In this document: one piece after another, positions 47,701-56,908 of the stretch
How positions within the stretch are numbered: the stretch's first letter is position 1
Layout of the letters: every line of letters starts with the position of its first letter
Assembly (NCBI RefSeq): GCF_900963305.1
Contig: NC_042519.1
Span: 23,526,891 to 23,590,890, forward strand
From: Echeneis naucrates
Taxonomy: Eukaryota > Chordata > Actinopteri > Carangiformes > Echeneidae
Direction: 5' to 3'
DNA length: 64,000 nucleotides
Notes under the pieces: generated by a model
Database searches by the model: none
Told to the model about the DNA's origin: nothing
What the model saw: the letters and a program-made list of their open reading frames with translations, nothing else
Position numbers and translations under genes: made by a program

Positions 47701-48639
47701 GACTGAAATGAAAAGGCTTGGCAGGTGTCTGAACGATGAGCCTGAATTAATAACTTTGAGTTTCAATTAAATGTTTGACTCTTGAGATGAAAAACAGCTG
47801 CTGCTTTTTTCCTCTTCTGTTTTCAAAGTGAACAAGAAATGTCAGATCAAACTATTGATTTCTAAAATAATCAATAAATGAATTCATGATAAAAGATCTT
47901 CTGGTTTAAAAAAGAAAGCATCAGTTAACAGTGACGACGGTTTTATTTCTGTTTATTTCTCATTCAGCCCTTTCAGCTGAAGCTGCCGTTCAGCAGCCGA
48001 AGACTCCGAACCACAAAGGCTGACCCGATTAAATCAGCATTGGATCTTTGGACAGACGCACACAAACGCACACTAATGAACGTCAAGCGCACAACATCCG
48101 CACAACTCTGTTCACGGACAGGATGTTTAACAGTTAAATCCACTTTTAATTTCTTTTAAATATCCGAGACATGAAAAAGTGGTTTGACATTTTGGTAAAT
48201 AGTGTGTGTGTGTTGTGTTGTGTTGTGTTGTCTGGATGTCAGGGCCAACTCATCCCTTCTGCGTTTTGCTCCATGACAAAAAAAGCATTTCTTCCTTTTG
48301 GGCGGTTGGGCAGACAGAAAGACAGACGGCGTGGAGGAGGAGCCTGAAGCGGAGGGGAGGTCAGTGCAGTTTAGTTGCCCCCGGGGCAAACAGAGGCTGG
48401 GTAAAATTGCTCACACTTGAACTCTGACCTATTTATTGACTCGCTCTGAGTGGCCGGTTTTCCCAGGAAGGCGCCCAGCGCTCAGTTCAACTGTGTGACG
48501 TTCACTGACAGTCAGAGAAAATAAATCTGATGCTCCCCGTTTGGAAGAACTTTGGTGAAAACGGCTGATTTCTCCCAACAAAAGAAAACCGAAAAGACTT
48601 TTGTTGGCTGGCAGTCAGTGCCGGAGAGCCTTGAACCTT

Positions 48640-48770
48640 CATTCTATCTACTGACCGTCATGGCGACTCCACTGGCTGTAGAAAGACGTCAGATTGTATT
48701 GAAGTCTATGGGAACATGACCACACTCCTGCCTGATTTAGAAGCTCAGTAAAGGTTTTCCTGATGATCAG
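48640..48770 (-). repeat. Dispersed repeat family A, reverse copy
   Basis: CCTTCATTCTATCTACTGAC, GGCGACTCCACTGGC, TTGTATTGAAGTCTATGGG, CTCAGTAAAGGTTTTCCTGA. Confidence 0.7.
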
Positions 48771-49634
48771 GGTTCACAGCAGGTGACTCCACCTTCCTCT
48801 CCAAACATCCTTTCTACTGATGGGTGATGTCAGAGATGCCAGAGAGAGATATGAAGCTGGCGTCGACAGTAATGAGGATTTAAAGGTCTCTAGCCGGTTA
48901 TTAACACATTTAAATGTTCAGTGAAGGCTGAAGAGTCTGAAGAGGTTCTGAGGCGAGTGATGGACTTTAGATGCTGGTTGTGTGATAATGAGCTGCACAC
49001 ATTCAACATTAGCTCTACTCCTGAGCCCAAACATCCGCAGACCGACGAGCATCCGGGGAATCTCCACCTGCAGATGATCGCATCTGACGCACTCTGTAAC
49101 ACTGACAGGCTGAAGACGAGCCTCAGAAAGTGAAACTCCACGGAGCAGCTTTTAACCTTCAACTCTGCAGCAGCAGCTCACAGCCACAAAAACCAGAATC
49201 CAGTTTGACAAGCAGCACTGGCACCGAAGTTAGCCTCCACACACACACACACACACACACTTCGCCCAACAGCTGACAAGTTTCCAGACAGACTCTGGCT
49301 TCTCCAGACACACACACACACACACACATCTGCACAAAATCCACACTTCTGAAAGAGAGTCAGCATTATTATGTGGATTTGTTTTGGTCTGCTGCAAAAC
49401 ACAAGTCTGATTGGCTCTGCTGAACCTCGTAAATACACACAGACACACAACAAGGGCTGTGTGTACACACACTTACACAGACAGCAGATGCAGACATGCA
49501 AACAGCCAGCAGAGACACACATGTACACACACTGAACAACAAATACACAAAAACTTATAACTGAATATTTTACACACATACACACACAGACAGACAGACA
49601 ACTCAGAGGAGGTTTCAAATATTTACCCACTCAC

Positions 49635-49860
49635 CTCGCCTGCAGCAGTCCAAGGGCGTCTGGGTGTATGTGTGTGTGTGTGTGAGTGTGTGTGTGTGTG
49701 AGGGTGTGTGTGTGTGTGTGTGTGTGTTAGTGTGTTGTGTCCCAGTGACAGCAGCGGTGTGTGGTGGTGAGTGGAGCTGCTGCCGCTGTGGAGTGAAGAG
49801 AGGCAGAGAGAGAGGGAGGAAGAAGGAGAGGAAGGGAGGGAGGTAAGGTGTAGTCTCCCT
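49635..49860 (-). promoter_or_regulatory. adamtsl2: Possible non-coding first exon and promoter of adamtsl2
   Basis: The minus strand has a perfect donor, GGCGAG|GTGAGTGGG (exon end 49635), preceded by GC-rich sequence and a (CA)n. It would pair with the acceptor before the coding start at 43646. Support is only the donor, the spacing and the change in composition. Confidence 0.25.
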
Positions 49861-49865
49861 GCATC

Positions 49866-50465
49866 CCTCTTCCCCCTCCTCCTCCTCCTCCTCTTCTTCC
49901 TCCTCCTCCTCCTCTTCTTCTTCTTCTTCCCCTTCTTCTTCTTCTTCCTCCTGTTCCTCTTCTTCTTCTTCTTCTTCTTCTTCTTCTTCTTCTTCTTCTC
50001 CTCCTTTCTTCCTCTCCTCCTCCTCCCCTTCTCCTCTCTTCCTCTTCCTCTTCTTCCTCCTGTTCCTCCTCCTCCTCCTCCTTTTCTTCCTCCTCCTCCT
50101 CTTCCTCTTCCTCTTCCTCTTCCTCCTCCTCCTCTTCTTCTTCTTCTTCCTCCTCCTCCCTTTCTTCCTGCTCTTCTTCCTCCTCTTCCTCCTCTTCTTC
50201 TTCTTCTTCCTCCTCCTCCCTTTCTTCCTCTTCTTCCTCCTCCTCCTCTTCCTCCTCCTCCTCCTCTTCCTCCTCTTCCTCCTCCTCCTCCTCTTCCTCC
50301 TCTTCCTCCTCCTCCTCCTCTTCCTCCTCTTCCTCCTCCTCCTCCTCTTCCTCCTCTTCCTCCTCCTCCTCCTCCTCTTCTTCTTCTTCTTCCTCCTCCT
50401 CCCTTTCTTCCTCTTCTTCCTCCTCCTCCTCTTCCTCCTCTTCCTCCTCCTCCTCCTCTTCCTCA
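49866..50465. repeat. Polypyrimidine triplet array (CTT/CCT)n, 600 bp
   Basis: Almost uninterrupted pyrimidines on the plus strand, with mirror-like blocks of CTCTTCCTCCTC. The minus frame reads as more than 100 Glu residues; the other frames are open as well, so this is a satellite and not a gene. It lies just upstream of the possible adamtsl2 first exon. Confidence 0.95.
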
Positions 50466-50724
50466 GGAGCAGAGGTAGATGTTTTGAGGATCAGAGTTTC
50501 TGTTCCTGCATCACTGAAGACAAACGTCCACATGGAGCTTCCCACCGTCCGCCTCCATCTTCCGTTCCCCAGAGTGGAGACGGAGGGGAACTCCTAATTT
50601 CCCACGGTGCTCTGCTCCCCTGAGTCCTCTGCCTGCGTACAGAGCCGGAACATCCACAAACTTAAAATGATGTGTTAAGTGCGTTAAACTTTCATTTTGT
50701 CTCCTAAACAAAAGGGGGTGAAAA

Positions 50725-50905
50725 AGAAGTCAGATAGTATTGAAGTCTACGGGAAAATGTCCCTCCTCCTCCCTGAAGAGTTTTTGGTCTCAGCCTGAAA
50801 TACAACAGGATGTTCATGTTTTAAATGAAGCTCCATTTAGAGGGAGGGGAGGAGTCAGGGGGCGGGGCTACTGTGTGATTGACAGACAGATAGATGGCGG
50901 AGCCG
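50725..50905 (-). repeat. Dispersed repeat family A, reverse copy
   Basis: GTATTGAAGTCTACGGGAAA, CTGAAATACAACAGGATG, AAGCTCCATTTAGAGGG, GGGGGCGGGGCTACTGTG. Confidence 0.75.
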
Positions 50906-53900
50906 ACTAACAACTGACAGGTGACATCACAGGAGGCTGACTGACAGTCGGTGATAACGAGCTGTTAGTAATGTGAGTTCACGGGAACGGGCAACATTTG
51001 TCCAGGAATTCAGAGTCAGAATCAACTTTAACACTTTCATTGGTCTTAACAAGAATTTCATCAGGATTCAGGATTGTTAGAGACAGTTGGAGTTAGTAAA
51101 TAGCTGTTAACGTTCAAGCTAATGATAGTTTATGGATTCTTACCCGTCAAAGTCACATCTGCACCTGATGAATATTTGCTCTTGTTTGGTCTCCACCACA
51201 TGTGGCTGCTGCTTCACGTTCCCTCGTGTCGACCAGCTGCTGGGCCATTGTTGGTGAAATATTTTAAGATTGTGTTTTAAGATTTCATCCACCGTGACCT
51301 CGATGTAAGGTCGGTGTGAGCCATCACACAGCTCTGGGGAGCTGTTTCTGGGGAGGCGGAGGATCGTAAACCTGCAGCAGGAAATGCTGAGTCATTATTC
51401 CCTGCACCTCATTATTTTGTGTCAGCAGTTAAATCTCACCGCGGTCACATTATGTGTGGCTGAGCTCTTTTGTTTGTTCAACACCTCCGACTTATCAACA
51501 GAATCTGAGAAGCTGTTTGTGAATCAGTCGGAGCAACAAAAACAAAAGACAGAACTGAATAAGTCTGAATTCGATCAACACGGAGCACCGAGAAGTCCAC
51601 AGACATGGAGACAGACATTTAGAAGCTCTGTAATGGTTCTTCATCTGGGATCAGTCCTGTGTGTTTGTGAGTTTATTGTGTTGACAGAATAAAGACAATC
51701 AGATATTTGGAGCTGATTTTTCATCATTAATGAGCAGAACTGCTGATCAGACCCAAACACATGAGAGGAGCTTTTCTGTGGAAAAGAAGGAAACATTCAG
51801 AGTGTGTTTTTAATTTGTTCTTGTTTTCTGTTACAGAGAACAGAGTATTACTGAGTCCGAGAGAATCAGCTGAATCCGTGGAGACATTTTTAAAAATGAC
51901 AGGTTTATAAGGAAAAGCAAAGAGATGAAAAGGGGGGTGGCTGTGGCTCTGAAAAGGTTTTTCAGTGATTTATGTTTTGTGTAAACAGACGCTCCGTCAG
52001 TGAGCTGCATGTTGAGGGAAGCAGCTTGATCTCCTGATGAATTATTCCTTCCAGTGATGCCGAACTGGGATTCCTTCTTCTCCGAAACACGCCGGGAAAC
52101 GCAGAGGAAGCCAGAGACAGCGATTCAGACAGAGGAATGACACGAGGAGAGAAGACTGAATGATGAGGAGGAAGAGCAGACGTCTGAGGACCACCGTGTC
52201 GTCTTTCCCTCCTTTTCCTACCCCCACTTCCTCCTGTTTTTTCTTCTTCTGTTATTTCTCACCCCTCCCTCTCGTCCTCGCCACCTTTCCTCACATCTCT
52301 CTGTTTCCACAGCTGTCTCTCTGCAGCTTTGCACTTGTTCTCTCTGTGACTCGTTCTGTTTGCTGAACTCCATCATCTTCTTTCATTAGTCGATATTTCT
52401 AAAGCGGAACATGTAGAGTTGGTTTCATGTTTATCAACCACTGGGGGCAACAAACAGGGTTGAACTGCCCCGGTCAGAAGTGTCCTCAGACTGTCTCGAA
52501 CTTCCCCAGTCTTCCTCCTTCTCTGCTCCGTCTGCTGGCCACATCAGCTGCCGATCTGCTCCGCTGCCAGATTTATAAGCTGATAGACAGAGTCCAGGGT
52601 GGGCTGCCAGAGCCGCCCACCAACACCAGCACCAATTAAAGCAGGGAGAAAATAACACAACGATCCCACGGGTGTGTTTCTGTGTGTGCCCATGTGCAGC
52701 ACGGCAAACAGAGTCTGGAGTCATTAGTGTTGGCGCACGCAGACAAACGAGCAATTAAAGGAGTTACAAAGAAAACCGCAGAAAGAAAAAGTTGCCCACT
52801 TCAGCCTCTCTCTGAAATGTGTGAAACAAAAGACACTTTTTCCCAAAAACTCTTCATGAATTAATAAAAAAAGCAAAATGGAGTTAAACGTGGAGGTGAA
52901 GCTGCAGGTTTATGATGAGGCCCACAAACAGCCACAGCACAGCCTGATCACGTTTCCTCCCTCAGATCGGCACCTCCGGGCTTCCGTACGTCCTCTGCTG
53001 GTTTGTATTCACTGCTGCTGTAAACAGGTGTGATTCAGATGATAATGACTCCGTCACATTTACTCATCAAACACACGATAAGTTTAGTTTGTCGGCCATC
53101 TTGGATTTTTGAATCCACGCCCCTTTTTCTGATCTATTTTCCTCTAAGTGCTGTTTTTGCTCTGAATATCTGACCTGCATTGACATTTCGATCATCAGAC
53201 TGTTAAAGTTACTCCGCTCATCCATATCGCGGTTGTCTTGGTCTGTTGAAAAGCTGAAACGCTTCAGTTCCTGCGCAGCTCAGACGTTTTCCCGGGAAAA
53301 AGAAAGCTGAACTGGAGCCACTGGATGTTCATCACACAGGAACAGTTTCACTCTGACTGTTTCATTCAATTTGTTTTAGTTTTTTTTTACAGCAAAAGAT
53401 CGAGTTTTCCTCCAGAACGATGCCTTCATTTTGTTATTAATATGACAGATGTTGATTAAAGCTGCAGGTGAAACTGTTGACTTCGAGTCTTTTGTCTCAA
53501 AGATTATCTGTGTGATTCAGTGGAGTGGACAGCTGTGTTTGGTCTGAGTCTGAAAAAACGAGGCTTAGTCTTTAATTAAAGTTTGATGAAAGTGAAAAGC
53601 AGCCAAACGTCTGTCGGAAAATATCGTTTCCTGCTTATTAAGATGTTTTATGTGATTAAAAGAGCAAATATTCAGCTTTATTGGACTTTAAGTCAAAATA
53701 AGAGTGACAGTAAAAAGTCTCAATTGCATTTTGCTGACAAGGTGAAAGACCGGCTGCATCACAAGAACTGCCCTCCAATTATTTGTGAAGAAGGCCCAGG
53801 GGTCAGAGGTCACAGCTATTTATTACTGAATCAAAAGGAAGCGCAGTGTTTTTTCAGATGCGTGCAGGAAGTCTGCTCCACGTTCCCACACTAACCCGCC

Positions 53901-54064
53901 GTGTTTAGACTGAGGGGTCCAGAGGTGAAAGCCACCGCAGGCCGCCCTCTCTCCTGGACCAGAAGAACCGAGTGCCAGACGGGTCCAGATGATCCGGGCC
54001 GGTCCAGAGTCTGAAAGGTGCTGCAGAGACGGAGTCATCATCACAACATTGTAGTTCCACAAAT

Positions 54065-54160
54065 TCCATCTATCTATGGGAAAGTGTCCCTCCTCCTTTT
54101 ATTTATGAGCAGTAAACATTGTCCTGGTGAGTTTATGGTCTCCAGTTTCAAGTCTTCAGT
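54065..54160 (-). repeat. Dispersed repeat family A, reverse piece
   Basis: CTATGGGAAAGTGTCCCTCC, GAGCAGTAAACATTGTCC, GATGAGTTTATGGTC-like run. Confidence 0.55.
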
Positions 54161-54294
54161 AACTGACAGAGAAAAAAGCCCAATGATGTCAATGTGGCAT
54201 CAGCCATACGACGCAGCTCGGACACTTTACATCTTATTGTTGCTTCCTTGTTGTTCTGTGTTTTGTGTCCCCCATCTAGGCATGTGTTTGTGTC

Positions 54295-54380
54295 TTTGTT
54301 GTGACATCATAAAGTGCCAGAATTCCAGGTTCAGTTTCTGGATCCAGGCTGTGAGCATTTCTCTGGACTGAGACCTCTGA
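54295..54380 (-). repeat. Dispersed repeat family B, reverse piece
   Basis: TTGTTGTGACATCATAAAGT followed by TTCAGTTTCTGGATCC. Confidence 0.5.
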
Positions 54381-55329
54381 GGCTTTCAGCGGATTAACAC
54401 GGACCCTGGACCTGGTTTAGGACGACAGACCAGACCGTTTACCTTTTAGACTGCACTGCTCTGAAATACGCTGCGGCCTTGTGCTGGGCTGTAAATCGGT
54501 CGACAAACGCTAACCCTCCCTCCCTCCCACTTTCACAGGCTGCATTCCCAGCCCCCCCCCACCGTGACCTCCTGAGGAACCTGTGGAGTGGTCAGCTCAG
54601 GTCATCTGGTTCATCCTGCCAGTAACCGTGACACTAATGAAGACTCGCTCTCTGCGTCAGTTCACCTCATGGCAGCAAATCACTTTCCAGCCACAGGTGG
54701 CGGGGACACATGCACATTCTTCTCACAGAGCACGCCCCCCCTCCCCCTACCAAAGGTCACTGAAAGCGACCTTTGGTGCATCAAGAATGGCATTTATTTC
54801 CCTTTTCTTTGTACGTACAGGTTTCTGAAGACGAGCCGCTGTCTGAGGCCGTGTAGACGCCCATCACAGAGTCCGGCCTCAGATGGGAGAACAGAGATTT
54901 CAGACGCGCTCTGAACACAACATTTGCAGAGAAGTTCCCGGTAGAGGGCGTGGTTAGGCCATGGCAGCTTTTCCAGAAGTACGGGTCTGAGAATTTGTTT
55001 TCAGCCTCGGCCTGCAGCGTCTCGGGTTACTGAGGCGCTCCGAGAATCTGAGGCGTGGGGCGAAACCCCTCAGCAATACTGCACCCTTTGTGTCGCTGCC
55101 TCAAGCCCCCAAGCAGGTGTAACAGCTGAGTGTTGGGGGGGGGGGGCAACTGCTGCCTCCCCACCACCCCTCGGGGCATTTATGGGAACAGCAGCACAGA
55201 GTCAAATATGGCTGCATCAGGACGAGGCAAACACTCAGACCACGACTCACTCCTTCCCCACGCCTCAAAGGTCCTCACGTGTCCCTGATCCAGGTCTGGA
55301 TCTTCAAAGCTCCACATTCTACATGAATG

Positions 55330-55530
55330 GTTCATATCTGAACTTCTCCGGTCTTTTATTTTGAAGGGTTGATATCTCCTTATGAGCTAAAAGCCTTCTC
55401 ACCCCATCAGCCAATCAGAAGAGAGAATCTGATGAGTTCTTCTGCTTTGTTGTGACATCACAAAGTTCCCAAAGTCCTGACATTCAGTTTTCTGAATTTC
55501 AGAATACAGACTGTGAGCGTCCAGACCTTT
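55330..55530 (-). repeat. Dispersed repeat family B, reverse copy
   Basis: Most complete copy: TTCTCCGGTCTTTTATTTTG, CAGCCAATCAGAAGAGAG, TTGTTGTGACATCACAAAGT, CCTGACATTCAGTTTTCTG. Confidence 0.65.
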
Positions 55531-56634
55531 TTAAACATGAACAACATTAATAATATTGGAACTCCTTGCAGAAAGGTCAACAGAGCAGAAACTGTTCTGT
55601 GGCTGTTTGTGAGGCCGACTTTGGGCCCACGAATGAATGGAAATGACCTTGACCTGCCCGGCACCCGGTAATAATCAGATGTCAGAGCAGCTGAGTTTCA
55701 TTTTTCCGTATCTGAGTCACGATGGGACGATGGCACTGAAAAGTCCAGAAAAACACATTTTGAGTATTTCTGCTCACAGCCGGAGCAGCATGGAGGGATT
55801 TACCACCCAAGTCGCCTCCCTTACATCGCCCACCACAACAGGACAGCAGCTGCTGACTTGGAGCGCGACTCTGGACCGGGTCAATGTCTCATCTTGTTTG
55901 TTTTGAGCTAATTGAGCAGCATATGGTTTCATTGGTTGGAGCGGATGAGGTCCGATGCCAGCAGCTGCCAGAAGATGAAAAGTTCCTGAAGTCTGCAGAG
56001 TTTAATTCACAAAGTTGAAATTACATTTACATTTAACAAAACAATCTGATATTGTGGTTTTGGTTTATTTTAGCTTCCTTTATTACAACTAACCCCTACA
56101 AATACAGGAGGACGATCTCATCTATCTTATCTACATGAATATCAATATTCTAGACAAAACCCAAAGAATCCCGATGATCAACAGTGATTGAGCAGGGTCA
56201 CGTCGCCATGTTGGGTTATTGACTTTCATTTCATTTGAAATTTAACATCGTCCAGTGTCTCTCTGGTCAGGAAGTCCAGTTGGACAGGAATAAAGTCACA
56301 CAAATAGATCAGGCCATCATTACTGCTCCTGATCAGATAAAGATCAGCTCTGGAGCGGCCAAAAGAAGGAAACATTCAGAGTGTGTTTTTAGTTAGCGCT
56401 GAGCTTCTTCTTTACCGGCTCAGACAGAATCGGCTCATTCTCAATATGTGGAGACTTCTTTGAATAAAACAGCAGAGACGCAGAAACGAGGCTCTAACAG
56501 TGCTGTGACTTCCTGCAGAACTGAACGTTGTGGTGAATGAAGCTCCTCCTAATCTTCAAACTCCCCTGCCATTCATGGATGATGATGAAGCAGGACGCTG
56601 ACAGCCCCCACCTCGTGTCCCAGTGCTATGCAAG

Positions 56635-56731
56635 CAGCTGCCCAGCGATGACACTGCACATACAGGCCTCTGTGGACCTGCCAGCCTGGGGCGGGGGCAT
56701 TTAAACTTTAAAGGGCCAAACTGGACAGCTG
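56635..56731 (+). promoter_or_regulatory. mymk: Likely mymk core promoter: two CAGCTG E-boxes around a TTTAAA box
   Basis: CAGCTG at 56635-56640 and 56726-56731, with TTTAAA at 56700-56705. MyoD and myogenin bind CAGCTG E-boxes, and mymk is a known target of these factors in vertebrates. The start site is inferred; the sequence shows only the motifs 180-270 bases before the start codon. Confidence 0.4.
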
Positions 56732-56908
56732 GGTGTGTCCCTGCTGTTTGTAAACGCAGCCACTCATTTCTACACTGCTCAGATAAAGTGAAGACAGAGG
56801 AACCGGAGGACGTCCGCTTCCTTCAAGGCTTCCCGGAGAAGATCAGGATTCCTCCTCAGCCATTTCCTGGCTCAGTTTGGGTCACGTCTGAGCCGCCGTC
56901 CCCCCACC

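Larger units (their letters stand above)
43646..49634. other. Region upstream of the adamtsl2 coding start, probably a 5' UTR intron
   Basis: The ATG is preceded by CTGACCCAG, a good acceptor ending at 43646, so a non-coding exon is expected upstream. Contains family A copies (44580-44745, 48640-48770), CA runs (46898-46918, 49240-49260, 49308-49328) and no recognised exon. Enhancers are likely in a region of this size but cannot be picked out by eye. Confidence 0.4.
50466..56634. other. Intergenic region between adamtsl2 and mymk
   Basis: No exon recognised. Holds reverse family A copies (50725-50905, 54065-54160), family B copies (54295-54380, 55330-55530), poly-C (54549-54559) and poly-G (55135-55147). 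Regulatory DNA for muscle expression of mymk may be here, for example CAGCTG near 55847-55853. Confidence 0.4.

Noticed and set aside
49727-50545. Poly-Glu protein on the minus strand
   Set aside because: CTT/CCT satellite; the complementary strand is also open, and no flanking coding signal exists.
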